Below are positions 1 to 7,305 of a DNA stretch of 7,507 nucleotides, one piece after another. This DNA is from Eubacteriales bacterium (GTDB taxonomy: Bacteria > Bacillota > Clostridia > Peptostreptococcales > Anaerovoracaceae), in the NCBI GenBank assembly GCA_028691625.1, contig JAQUYZ010000068.1:1-7507 (forward strand), written 5' to 3'. The translations under genes and the position numbers were made by a program. The notes under the pieces were generated by a model that was given only the letters and a program-made list of their open reading frames with translations, was not told where the DNA came from and did no database searches. Position 1 is the stretch's first letter; each line of letters begins with the position of its first letter.

Positions 1-2
1 AC

Positions 3-230
3 AAAAATATGCCGAAAAATATTCAGGCACTTTATTTTATGAAAACATACGAGATTGATAAAATATGTCATCCGGAATTTGTATTGGTGGATTCCGACTA
101 TACCAAAAAAGTATTGAAACAGCTTCACAACTCCAAAATCATGACGCTATTAAGATATGTATTCACACTAAACATTTCGGCAATAAAGGATGCTTTCAAA
201 AGAAAGATACATCGTAGTATTGAAAAGTAG
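3..230 (+). CDS. C-terminal fragment of an unidentified protein, cut by the window edge
   Basis: The frame is open from the first complete codon (AAA at 3) to TAG at 228-230, giving about 75 codons with no clear start, so the gene most likely begins upstream of the window. An ATG at 9 lies in frame but has no visible ribosome binding site. I do not recognise the family. The visible part has a mixed hydrophobic and charged segment (FVLVDSDYTKKVLKQL) and a strongly basic end (KDAFKRKIHRSIEK), which would suit a cytoplasmic or membrane-associated polysaccharide enzyme, but this is a guess from context. It runs in the same direction as the pyruvyl transferase gene, whose preferred start lies 31 bases after this stop, so the two probably belong to one operon. 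Confidence 0.5.
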   Translation, partial: KNMPKNIQALYFMKTYEIDKICHPEFVLVDSDYTKKVLKQLHNSKIMTLLRYVFTLNISAIKDAFKRKIHRSIEK

Positions 231-242
231 TCAGATATTTGC

Positions 243-250
243 AGAGGGGA
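243..250 (+). promoter_or_regulatory. Ribosome binding site deciding the start at 262
   Basis: The purine run AGAGGGGA lies 11 bases before the ATG at 262. It favours that codon over the in-frame ATG at 190, which would overlap the upstream coding sequence by 41 bases and add a poorly conserved-looking leader. Confidence 0.5.
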
Positions 251-261
251 TAGCAAAGCTC

Positions 262-1428
262 ATGAGCGGTGATAAAAAATATGTTCTTCTAAATACGGTT
301 TACAGTGGCGACAATTTTGGTTCTTCGCTGCAAGCGTATGCTTTGAAGAAGTATGTAGAAGAAAAGTTCAAGGTTGATTGTATTATCGTAGAAAGAAACG
401 AAGTCGGATTTAGGAAAAAATTATACAGACTAAAAACGGTGTCTGTTAATTTTTACAAAAGCTTTCTGTCTCCGAGACTGTTCAGAGATACATGGACAAG
501 TCATTTCGGAAAAAGGCGTCCCCTAAACAAATACTCCGACGCGATACGATATAATTTTATGGTATTTACGGAAGCAGAACTTTCTCCGACTTATTTATCC
601 GGCAAAAAAATGAAAGAGCTTGCCAGAAGCCATAGCTGCTTGCGGTGTATTACAGGAAGCGATCAGGTGTGGAATCCCACCGGCACCCATCTTAAAAGGG
701 ATAATTTTTTAACCTTTTCTCCGAAATCTAAAAATATCTCCTATTCCGCATCCATCGGAGCCGACAAAATACCGTATTATAATTATTTGTCCTTTAGAAG
801 GTATGTAAGCCAAATCAACTATATTTCTGTCAGAGAAGAAACAGCAGGACAGCTGTTGATGAATAATTTTCATATTTCCGTGCGAGTTTGTGTTGACCCT
901 GTGCTTTTAGTGGGAAAAGACTTTTGGATAGAAAAGCTTAAGAACATAAATATGGATACACCGTTTCTTATCGGATATTTTTTAAATAAACCTTCCGAAA
1001 ACGCCATTTCCGAAATCCGGAGAAGCATAGCAAACAACCGCAGCGTATATGTGGTATCCAAGTGTGATTTTCCCCAATATGTTGCTGGAACGAAACAAGT
1101 ATCCGACCTCTCTCCATTTGAATTTATATCGTATATCTGCCATTCGGAATGCGTTCTTACCGATTCCTTCCACGGCATGCTGTTCAGTATACTTTTTAGT
1201 AAAAATTTTTTTGTCTTTGAAAGAGATTATGAAAAAAGTGTTCCTCAGCATTCCAGAATCGTATCATTGTTAAATAGGCTGAATATCGCCGATAGATACA
1301 TTCGTAATGATGTTGCTTTAAACGCAGCTGTTCCGGCTGATATTGATTATTCAATGATTAATCCAATCATAGAACAGATGAGAAAGCAATCGGTAAGCTT
1401 TTTATGTGAGGCGCTTCGAGATGAATAA
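262..1428 (+). CDS. Polysaccharide pyruvyl transferase family protein
   Basis: A 388-residue protein, a usual length for this family. Members typically transfer pyruvate from phosphoenolpyruvate to a sugar of a surface glycan to form a ketal (CsaB/ExoV/WcaK group), although many clustered members have no proven activity. Visible hallmarks are the N-terminal nucleotide-binding-like motif with N18-F19-G20 followed by SSLQAYAL, the GSDQVWNP motif at about residues 132-139, and the C-terminal TDSFHGMLFSILF motif with His304. No signal peptide or membrane segment is seen, so it is likely cytoplasmic. The alternative start at 190 would give 412 residues. The last 8 bases overlap the next gene, the iron-sulfur protein; that pairing recurs in polysaccharide loci of gut Bacillota and Bacteroidota. 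The family call is firm; the substrate is unknown. Confidence 0.87.
   Translation: MSGDKKYVLLNTVYSGDNFGSSLQAYALKKYVEEKFKVDCIIVERNEVGFRKKLYRLKTVSVNFYKSFLSPRLFRDTWTSHFGKRRPLNKYSDAIRYNFMVFTEAELSPTYLSGKKMKELARSHSCLRCITGSDQVWNPTGTHLKRDNFLTFSPKSKNISYSASIGADKIPYYNYLSFRRYVSQINYISVREETAGQLLMNNFHISVRVCVDPVLLVGKDFWIEKLKNINMDTPFLIGYFLNKPSENAISEIRRSIANNRSVYVVSKCDFPQYVAGTKQVSDLSPFEFISYICHSECVLTDSFHGMLFSILFSKNFFVFERDYEKSVPQHSRIVSLLNRLNIADRYIRNDVALNAAVPADIDYSMINPIIEQMRKQSVSFLCEALRDE
1406..1411 (+). promoter_or_regulatory. Ribosome binding site deciding the start at 1421
   Basis: GTGAGG, inside the end of the pyruvyl transferase gene, lies 9 bases before ATG 1421. Its own GTG could be read as an earlier in-frame start, but the spacing fits a ribosome binding site for 1421 and the extra five residues add nothing recognisable. 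Confidence 0.45.
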
Positions 1429-2590
1429 CATAAATGTCGGAAGAATCAGAGACTGTACCGGGTGTTTCGCCTGTTCCGCCATATGCGCAAAGAACGCCAT
1501 ACATATGTGTCCCGATGGAAACGGATTTTTCAAACCGAATGTCAATCAGGATGCCTGTATCGGCTGTGGACTCTGTACGGATGTTTGTTATTCGCATGCA
1601 GATACCTTTAACACAGCAGATAGCTTGAAGGCATATTATGGTTGGCATAAGGATGATTCCGTATTGATGAACAGCGCATCGGGCGGGATCACCTCTGCCA
1701 TATGTCAAGCGGCTATCCATAACGGCTTTATGGTAATCGGGTGCACCTATGACAATAACGAAAAGAAAGCAAAGCATTGTCTCATTCGTGACATCAAAGA
1801 CATATCTAGAATACTCGGATCAAAATATTTTCAATCGGATATGTCTGACGCTGTTTCTGTCCTCAAAAGCTTACCTGTAGATTCAAAAATCGTGTTTTTC
1901 GGCACTCCCTGCCAGATCCTGGGGATAAAAAAATTTTTTATAAAGAGTCATTTTCGTATCCAAAATATCTATCTTGTCGAATTGTTTTGCCATGGCGTCG
2001 TTTCTCCGCTTGTTTGGAAAGAATATATTAAATTAAACAAAGTTAAAGATGTAAAAGAAGTAAGATTTCGCACAAAGCATTATGGATGGCATATCCCTGC
2101 CAATGAATTTGTTTCAAACAGGAAAACCATCCCGACCAAGCGAAGGGGAGATGCTTTTTTTAACGCGTATTACTCAAAGGAATTCTTTAATAAATCGTGT
2201 TATGACTGTGAAGCAAGAAAAAATATCGGCAATGCAGATTTAAGGATAGGAGATTATTGGGGAAACAGATTTAACAGTAATAAAAAAGGGGTTTCCTGTA
2301 TTATATCCTCCTCTCCGAAAGGGGAACAGCTTCTCGAAGAAGCAAAAGCGTATTTTGAATTGTTCGATGGTGATTTGAAGGAAATCCTTGGCGCCCAGTC
2401 CTTCGACAGGCAGCATCCTTTTAACGAAAAACAGTGGAATGAGAATTACTTAACATTAAAGGATTCGGGAATAAAATGTAGTTTGTGGCATATTGAGAAA
2501 CGAAAGCCGCTGGCTTCGAGAATCAAAAGACGGATCTATGTTTTGTTGAGCAACATCAAAAATAGTGTAACTACACATCTGAGCCATTGA
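1421..2590 (+). CDS. Iron-sulfur protein with FrhB/FdhB-type C-terminal domain
   Basis: A 389-residue protein. The N-terminal part is a two-cluster ferredoxin: C12, C15, C18, C22 and C46, C49, C52, C56 form two perfect CxxCxxCxxxC sets, each able to bind a 4Fe-4S cluster. The rest matches the coenzyme F420 hydrogenase/dehydrogenase beta-subunit family, with FFGTPCQI (Cys164), ELFCHG (Cys190), CYDC (Cys260, Cys263) and DLRIGDYWG (about 273-281). Characterised relatives reduce or oxidise F420, flavins or similar carriers, but clostridial-type hosts generally lack F420, so an unknown redox step in glycan synthesis is more likely. It overlaps the pyruvyl transferase gene by 8 bases (ATGAATAA), which suggests coupled translation and a shared function. 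Family assignment is strong; the reaction is not known. Confidence 0.88.
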   Translation: MNNINVGRIRDCTGCFACSAICAKNAIHMCPDGNGFFKPNVNQDACIGCGLCTDVCYSHADTFNTADSLKAYYGWHKDDSVLMNSASGGITSAICQAAIHNGFMVIGCTYDNNEKKAKHCLIRDIKDISRILGSKYFQSDMSDAVSVLKSLPVDSKIVFFGTPCQILGIKKFFIKSHFRIQNIYLVELFCHGVVSPLVWKEYIKLNKVKDVKEVRFRTKHYGWHIPANEFVSNRKTIPTKRRGDAFFNAYYSKEFFNKSCYDCEARKNIGNADLRIGDYWGNRFNSNKKGVSCIISSSPKGEQLLEEAKAYFELFDGDLKEILGAQSFDRQHPFNEKQWNENYLTLKDSGIKCSLWHIEKRKPLASRIKRRIYVLLSNIKNSVTTHLSH

Positions 2591-2598
2591 GGTATAAA

Positions 2599-2603
2599 AA
2601 GGA
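2599..2603 (+). promoter_or_regulatory. Ribosome binding site deciding the start at 2611
   Basis: AAGGA sits 7 bases before ATG 2611. This makes 2611 a better start than the in-frame TTG at 2587, which overlaps the stop codon of the preceding gene. Confidence 0.45.
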
Positions 2604-2610
2604 AAAGTTT

Positions 2611-3423
2611 ATGACAAAGATAAAAATTGACAAAAACGGAAAAGTCGGATTTGTTTTTTCTACATATGATGGTACCTCTTTTTTGTGGCCTGATTTTTTT
2701 CGGCTGTTAAACCGATTTTGGCCGGGCTTTGATACTGCGTTTGACGGTTATATCTCCATGGCGGAGAAAAAAGAGATTATCGCTTCGGACAAGCTGGTGA
2801 TTCAACCAATCGGGTTGTCGAATAGCAATAGCACCTATTCAGAAAGATTACTGGAATGTATTAATCGCCTAAACTGTGAATATGTTTTTATTATTTTAGA
2901 CGACTATTATGTGAAATCTACCGTGGACAATACTCGGTTTGCTGAAACACTTGATTTTATCCGAAACAATACTCAAATTGACGGAATCACCTATGAAAAC
3001 TTCCGTTCCACTTCGAATAAAGCTGTTCAATTGTCATATTTGAGATATCTGAAAAAGAGAATGTTCTTATGTAATCTGCAAATAGGCTTATGGCGATCTT
3101 CGTCCTTGCAAAAAATCATCCGATTGAATGAAAATCCATGGAAATTTGAATATTACGGAAGTGTAAGAGCTTGTCTGTTTAATTATAAAATACTGACAAT
3201 AAAACAAGGAGAACCTCCGATTTTTGATTATGACTTTGGTTGGCTTTTGCAGAGAGGTAAATTCGATAATAAAACTTACCATCAATATGTAGAAAAACTC
3301 GGTATTGATCCTAAACTGGGAGATGTAATCGGATACCATGAGAGAGAGCCTGCTAAGAAAGTCGGTCTGATGACAAAGATACGTCATGCAATACTATCTG
3401 TTCTATCTTTTTTCAGACGGTAA
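2611..3423 (+). CDS. Putative GT-A-like glycosyltransferase
   Basis: A 270-residue protein. After a short charged leader comes a beta strand and loop (GFVFSTYDGTSFLWPDFFRL, about 13-32) and, near residue 97, a hydrophobic strand ending in acidic residues (YVFIILDDYYVK, with D97-D98). This layout resembles uncharacterised sugar transferases of polysaccharide loci, in which a DD or ED pair after a hydrophobic strand plays the part of the metal-binding DxD of GT-A enzymes. A later GSVRACLFNYKILTIK stretch and a basic, hydrophobic tail (HAILSVLSFFRR) could help membrane association. No signal peptide is seen. It starts 20 bases after the iron-sulfur gene and probably shares its transcript. The family resemblance is from memory of the motif pattern, so the activity and sugar remain open. 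Confidence 0.55.
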   Translation: MTKIKIDKNGKVGFVFSTYDGTSFLWPDFFRLLNRFWPGFDTAFDGYISMAEKKEIIASDKLVIQPIGLSNSNSTYSERLLECINRLNCEYVFIILDDYYVKSTVDNTRFAETLDFIRNNTQIDGITYENFRSTSNKAVQLSYLRYLKKRMFLCNLQIGLWRSSSLQKIIRLNENPWKFEYYGSVRACLFNYKILTIKQGEPPIFDYDFGWLLQRGKFDNKTYHQYVEKLGIDPKLGDVIGYHEREPAKKVGLMTKIRHAILSVLSFFRR

Positions 3424-3537
3424 CACTACATTCAGCGCGATGCCCCTAATCAATCTCGATGCAGATACATGGAGTATGAATATCGTTATACCACTTGTAA
3501 AGAAATACAGAGTGGCCTAACTAGTGAAACAAACAAT
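3424..3537 (+). other. Intergenic stretch holding an orphan protein-like reading frame (possible gene remnant)
   Basis: Between the glycosyltransferase stop and the aminotransferase ribosome binding site there is no full gene. One frame is open from 3374 to the TAA at 3518-3520 and, beyond the glycosyltransferase stop, reads like the end of a real protein (SAMPLINLDADTW, then NIVIPLVKKYRVA). It has no convincing start of its own: the in-frame ATG at 3440 lacks a ribosome binding site and the one at 3386 lies inside the upstream gene. This would fit the 3' end of a gene lost by recombination, but chance cannot be excluded over so short a stretch. I do not recognise the family. No convincing promoter or terminator is seen. 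Confidence 0.3.
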
Positions 3538-3555
3538 TGAAGGAGATGACGGCTC

Positions 3556-4662
3556 ATGAATGACATAATTAATGTTACCCGTTCCTCAATGCCTCCTATT
3601 GAGGAGTACATAGAAGAAATCAAGCCTATTTGGGACTCGCACTGGCTCACCAACATGGGCATTAAGCATAAACAGTTGCAAGCCGAGCTGGAGGCGTTCT
3701 TCGACTGCCCGCACGTGACGCTCTACACCAACGGTCATCTCGCATTGGAAGCTGCCATAGCCTCCTTCGCCTTTCCCGCAGGGTCTGAGGTCATAACGAC
3801 TCCATTTACTTTCGCCTCGACAACCCACGCGATTACTAGGAACGGATTAGGACCTGTATTCTGCGATATTAACCAGGCAACTTATACTATCGACACTACA
3901 AAGATTGAGTCAATGATAACTCCTAAAACGGTCGCGATTCTACCAGTTCATGTCTACGGTAATATGTGCGACGTGGATGCTATTCAAGTGATAGCTGACC
4001 GTCATCATTTGAGGGTCATCTACGATGCGGCTCATGCCTTTGCAGTGAAGTACAGAGGCATATCATCGGCAAACTTCGGTGACATCTCTATGTTCTCTTT
4101 TCACGCCACGAAGGTGTTCAACACTATCGAGGGTGGTGCTGCATGTTTCCATGATGACAGTAAGGTTGAGTTGTTGAATGACCTAAAGAACTTTGGCATT
4201 CACGGTCCGGAAGATGTGAACTACGTTGGTGGCAACGCCAAGATGAACGAGTTCCAGGCAGCAATGGGTATCTGTAACCTGAGGCACTTGGCTGCTGAGA
4301 TTGAGAAGAGAAAACATGTTTACGAGCGGTATATTGCTCTCCTATCTAACACCCCCGGTATTATTCTCTGTAAACCACAGGCGGATGTGAAACCTAACTA
4401 TGCTTACTTCCCGGTAGTGTTCGACGGCTACAAGTACACAAGAGATGAAATCTTTGACAGGTTGAAAGCGCAGGACATTGTTGCTCGTAAGTACTTCTAT
4501 CCAATTATTAACGCAACAAAAGCCTACAAGGGTTATCCGACGGCGGGTGCAGAAAAAACTCCTGTAGCGGCGCATGTGGCTGAAAGCGTCTTGACGCTTC
4601 CGATGTACGCTGATTTGTCAATTGCGGATGTCGACAGAATCTGTTCAATAATTCTTGATTAG
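3556..4662 (+). CDS. DegT/DnrJ/EryC1/StrS sugar aminotransferase, possibly VioA-type
   Basis: A 368-residue PLP-dependent aminotransferase of normal family length. It shows YTNGHLALEAAI (about 57-68), TTPFTFASTTHA (81-92), the PLP-contacting aspartate D157 in YDAAHAF, and the Schiff-base lysine K186 in SFHATKVFNTIEGGA. Family members transfer an amino group from glutamate to a keto nucleotide sugar. With rfbA and rfbB directly downstream, the likely substrate is dTDP-4-keto-6-deoxyglucose. Amination at C4 (VioA/DesI type, giving dTDP-4-amino-4,6-dideoxyglucose) is favoured because no 3,4-ketoisomerase gene is seen here; a 3-amino enzyme (FdtB/QdtB type) or a C4 epimer product (RffA type) is possible. 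The start at 3556 is supported by TGAAGGAGATG at 3538-3548. Family is secure; position and stereochemistry of amination are inferred. Confidence 0.88.
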   Translation: MNDIINVTRSSMPPIEEYIEEIKPIWDSHWLTNMGIKHKQLQAELEAFFDCPHVTLYTNGHLALEAAIASFAFPAGSEVITTPFTFASTTHAITRNGLGPVFCDINQATYTIDTTKIESMITPKTVAILPVHVYGNMCDVDAIQVIADRHHLRVIYDAAHAFAVKYRGISSANFGDISMFSFHATKVFNTIEGGAACFHDDSKVELLNDLKNFGIHGPEDVNYVGGNAKMNEFQAAMGICNLRHLAAEIEKRKHVYERYIALLSNTPGIILCKPQADVKPNYAYFPVVFDGYKYTRDEIFDRLKAQDIVARKYFYPIINATKAYKGYPTAGAEKTPVAAHVAESVLTLPMYADLSIADVDRICSIILD

Positions 4663-4716
4663 ATTTTACAGCGTTAATAAAGCAATTCGCGTTCTATCAC
4701 GCTACCGATAAATATA

Positions 4717-4734
4717 GAAGCCGTCAAAGGCTTC
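4717..4734 (+). repeat. Short perfect inverted repeat before rfbA
   Basis: GAAGCC and GGCTTC form a 6-base-pair stem around a GTCAAA loop, ending 7 bases before the AGGAGA ribosome binding site of rfbA. No T-run follows, so it is not a typical intrinsic terminator. It may protect or modulate the rfbA message, or be chance. Confidence 0.35.
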
Positions 4735-4753
4735 AGAAAATAGGAGACCAAAA

Positions 4754-5644
4754 ATGAAAGGAATTATCTTAGCCGGTGGTAAAGGAACTCGCCTCTACCC
4801 GATGACAAAGGCTGTAAGTAAACAGCTACTGCCTATCTATGATAAGCCGTTGATTTACTACCCTCTCTCTATGCTCCTCTTGGCGGGCATTCGGGAGATT
4901 CTCATTATCTCCACGCCGGAGGACACGCCTGTCTATGAAAGGTTGCTGGGAGACGGCGAGAGGATTGGCGTCAGAATCGAGTACAAAGTCCAAGACGCGC
5001 CGCGTGGATTAGCCGATGCCTTTATCCTTGGCGCAGAGTTTATCGGCTTCGATTCCGTTTGCCTTATCCTCGGCGACAATATGTTCTTTGGACAAGATAT
5101 GTCGAGAACACTCTGGAACGCCATAGCGAAGATTGAGATGGACGGGGGCGCGTGCATCTTCGGATATCCTGTAAAGGACGCGCGGGCATTTGGAGTTGTT
5201 GAGTTTGACAAAGCATTTAAGGTCGTGTCGATTGAAGAAAAGCCCACCGAGCCGAAATCGAACTACGCTGTGCCCGGTTTGTACTTCTACGATAACAGAG
5301 TTGTCGAGATAGCAAAGAACGTAAAGCCGTCGGCGCGCGGCGAAATCGAGATCACGGCCGTAAACAACGAGTATTTAAGCCTTGGTGAGCTTAATGTCCA
5401 GCTTTTAGGGCGTGGTGTTGCGTGGCTTGATACGGGAAGTCCCGAAGGAATGCTCAAAGCTGCTGAGTTCGTGGAGGCTGTACAGAGCCGTCAGGGATTC
5501 TACATAAGCTGTATTGAGGAGATTGCTTGGCGCAGAAAGTTCATTACGACGGAGCAGCTTGAAGCTATAGGCACGGAGCTTAAAATGACCGATTACGGAC
5601 AGTATCTGTTGTCACTCGTTGAGGAGGTGAAGAAAAATGACTAA
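4754..5644 (+). CDS. rfbA: Glucose-1-phosphate thymidylyltransferase
   Basis: A 296-residue enzyme, typical in length for RfbA/RmlA, that joins dTTP and glucose-1-phosphate to give dTDP-glucose and pyrophosphate in the cytoplasm. The nucleotide-binding signature [11 protein letters not shown] (8-18) is followed by [18 protein letters not shown] (22-39), with catalytic-region lysine K23. D108 in LGDNMFF would bind the metal, EEKP lies at 161-164, and the second metal aspartate is D226 in [11 protein letters not shown]. All expected motifs are intact. The start at 4754 has AGGAGA at 4742-4747. The stop overlaps the rfbB start by 8 bases, so the two are probably translated together. It is more GC-rich than the left part of the window: 34 of 60 bases at 4921-4980 against 23 of 60 at 961-1020. 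Confidence 0.97.
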   Translation: MKGIILAGGKGTRLYPMTKAVSKQLLPIYDKPLIYYPLSMLLLAGIREILIISTPEDTPVYERLLGDGERIGVRIEYKVQDAPRGLADAFILGAEFIGFDSVCLILGDNMFFGQDMSRTLWNAIAKIEMDGGACIFGYPVKDARAFGVVEFDKAFKVVSIEEKPTEPKSNYAVPGLYFYDNRVVEIAKNVKPSARGEIEITAVNNEYLSLGELNVQLLGRGVAWLDTGSPEGMLKAAEFVEAVQSRQGFYISCIEEIAWRRKFITTEQLEAIGTELKMTDYGQYLLSLVEEVKKND

Positions 5645-6662
5645 GACCATCATCGTTACCGGAGGAGCGGGATTCATCGGCTCAAACTTCATTTTCTACA
5701 TGATAGACAAGCATCCCGACTATCGGTTTATCTGCCTAGACAAGCTGACGTATGCTGGCAACCTGTCAACATTGACTCCTATCATGGATAAGCCGAACTT
5801 CCGCTTTGTAAAGGCGGATATCTGCGACAGAACCGCTGTGTTCAACCTCTTTGAAGAAGAGAAGCCTGATGTCGTGGTTAACTTCGCAGCGGAGAGTCAC
5901 GTTGACCGTTCCATAGAGAATCCGGGCGTGTTCCTTGAAACGAACATCATGGGCACCGCCGTGATGATGGACGCTTGCCGGAAGTATGGCATAGAACGCT
6001 ATCATCAAGTAAGCACGGACGAGGTCTATGGCGATTTGCCTATAGATAAGCCGGAGTTGCTGTTTACTGAAATGACGCCAATTCATACGTCCAGTCCTTA
6101 TAGTGCGTCAAAGGCATCGGCTGATCTCTTAGTGTTGGCATACCATAGAACCTTCGGCGTACCGATCACGATAAGCCGTTGCTCTAATAACTACGGTCCT
6201 TATCAGTTCCCAGAGAAGCTGATACCGTTGATGATAGCCAATGCGTTGAATGATAAATCTCTTCCGGTCTACGGAGAGGGCTTGAACGTCCGCGACTGGC
6301 TCTATGTTGATGACCATTGCAAGGCTATCGACTTGATCATTCACAACGGTCGTGTCGGTGAGGTCTACAACATCGGTGGACACAACGAAATGCGGAACAT
6401 CGACATCGTGAAGCTAATCTGCGGAGCACTTGGAAAACCTGAAAGCCTCATCACATATGTCACCGACAGAAAGGGTCACGATATGCGCTACGCTATCGAC
6501 CCAACCAAAATCCATAATGAATTGGGCTGGCTGCCGGAAACGAATTTCGCCGATGGCATTAAGCTTACCATAGACTGGTATGTGAACAATCGGCCGTGGT
6601 GGCAGGAGATCATTTCCGGCGATTACCAGTATTACTACGAGCGGATGTACGGGAATAGGTGA
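5637..6662 (+). CDS. rfbB: dTDP-glucose 4,6-dehydratase
   Basis: A 341-residue extended short-chain dehydrogenase that converts dTDP-glucose to dTDP-4-keto-6-deoxyglucose with tightly bound NAD. The Rossmann glycine motif GGAGFIG is at 9-15. The catalytic T127-D128-E129 set, in STDEVYGD, is diagnostic of RfbB/RmlB, and Y155 and K159 form the YxxxK pair. [18 protein letters not shown] (180-197) and [12 protein letters not shown] (217-228) are further RmlB hallmarks. Everything needed for activity is present. The start at 5637 is preceded by GGAGGTG at 5623-5629 and lies inside the end of rfbA. No rfbC or rfbD follows, so its product is more likely fed to the neighbouring aminotransferase than to rhamnose synthesis by this cluster. 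Confidence 0.97.
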   Translation: MTKTIIVTGGAGFIGSNFIFYMIDKHPDYRFICLDKLTYAGNLSTLTPIMDKPNFRFVKADICDRTAVFNLFEEEKPDVVVNFAAESHVDRSIENPGVFLETNIMGTAVMMDACRKYGIERYHQVSTDEVYGDLPIDKPELLFTEMTPIHTSSPYSASKASADLLVLAYHRTFGVPITISRCSNNYGPYQFPEKLIPLMIANALNDKSLPVYGEGLNVRDWLYVDDHCKAIDLIIHNGRVGEVYNIGGHNEMRNIDIVKLICGALGKPESLITYVTDRKGHDMRYAIDPTKIHNELGWLPETNFADGIKLTIDWYVNNRPWWQEIISGDYQYYYERMYGNR

Positions 6663-6693
6663 TGTAATCCGCTTAAGATGGAAAGGATTAATA

Positions 6694-7260
6694 ATGAGTA
6701 GCTTTTTCAACAACGATGAGCTCCATCAAATAGGCTTTAAAGAAATCGGTGATAACGTAATGCTGAGCCGAAAGGCTAGCATATATGGCGCATCGCATAT
6801 ATCGCTGGGTAGTAACATTAGAATAGATGACTTCTGTATTCTTAGCGGTAATATCACGATAAGTAATTTTGTACACGTTGCGGCATACACCGCTCTATAT
6901 GGAAGTCAAGCAGGGATTGTTATTGAGGATTTTGCGAATATTTCATCAAGGATATGCATTTATGCCGTTTGCGATGATTATTCAGGAGAGACGATGACGA
7001 ATCCGCTCATTCCAGATCGGCTTAAGCATGTTCAAAATGCGCCAACAAGAATCTGTAGGCATGTGATAATCGGAAGCGGTTCAACGGTACTACAAGGAGT
7101 TACTCTCGGCGAGGGGGTAGCTGTTGGCGCAATGTCTCTTGTCAAGGATTCGTTGGAACCTTGGGGTATTTACGCTGGAATACCCTGTAGGCGCATTAAA
7201 GATAGAGCAAAAGGAGTCCTTGAACTGGAGAAGGAATTTCTCGCGCAAAGAAATAAGTAA
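6694..7260 (+). CDS. Left-handed beta-helix (hexapeptide repeat) acyltransferase
   Basis: A 188-residue protein of the hexapeptide-repeat acyltransferase family, members of which move acetyl groups from acetyl-CoA to sugars. Repeats of the [LIV]-G-x4 kind run through residues about 30-85 (ISLGSNIRIDDFCILSGNI) and again at about 120-150 (VIIGSGSTVLQGVTLGEGVAVG). Between them is a loop, VCDDYSGETMTNPLIPD, seen in acyltransferases of O-antigen and capsule loci. The C-terminal GIYAGIPCRRIKDR is the usual end of the fold. From context it may N-acetylate the amino sugar made by the aminotransferase (a VioB-like role), but the fold does not tell N- from O-acetylation. The histidine usually seen in this loop of galactoside-acetyltransferase-type enzymes is not evident. 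The start at 6694 is supported by AAAGGA at 6682-6687, 31 bases after rfbB. Confidence 0.88.
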   Translation: MSSFFNNDELHQIGFKEIGDNVMLSRKASIYGASHISLGSNIRIDDFCILSGNITISNFVHVAAYTALYGSQAGIVIEDFANISSRICIYAVCDDYSGETMTNPLIPDRLKHVQNAPTRICRHVIIGSGSTVLQGVTLGEGVAVGAMSLVKDSLEPWGIYAGIPCRRIKDRAKGVLELEKEFLAQRNK

Positions 7261-7305
7261 TATTATATAGTAAACTCAATTCAAAGTGAGGAACAACATA
7301 AGATT

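Noticed and set aside
190..261. Upstream in-frame ATG for the pyruvyl transferase, giving 412 residues
   Set aside because: It would overlap the preceding coding sequence by 41 bases and has no good ribosome binding site, while ATG 262 has one and starts just before the conserved N-terminal motif.
1406..1420. GTG start for the iron-sulfur protein
   Set aside because: GTGAGG looks like the ribosome binding site of ATG 1421, and the added residues are not part of the ferredoxin domain.
1367..1777. Reverse-strand open frame of 136 codons
   Set aside because: It lies opposite the end of the pyruvyl transferase and the cysteine-rich start of the iron-sulfur gene, has no recognisable motif, and is explained by the coding bias of the genuine forward genes.
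3495..3523. Promoter-like TTGTAA with 17-base spacing to TAACTA before the aminotransferase
   Set aside because: The -10 box matches the consensus at only two of six positions, too weak to call.
4686..4714. Promoter-like TTCGCG and TAAATA boxes before rfbA
   Set aside because: Both boxes are poor matches, and the gene fits in the same operon as its neighbours.
4754..6662. Rhamnose biosynthesis operon (rfbABCD)
   Set aside because: Only rfbA and rfbB are present. The neighbours are an aminotransferase and an acyltransferase, and no epimerase or reductase gene of the rhamnose route is in the window.
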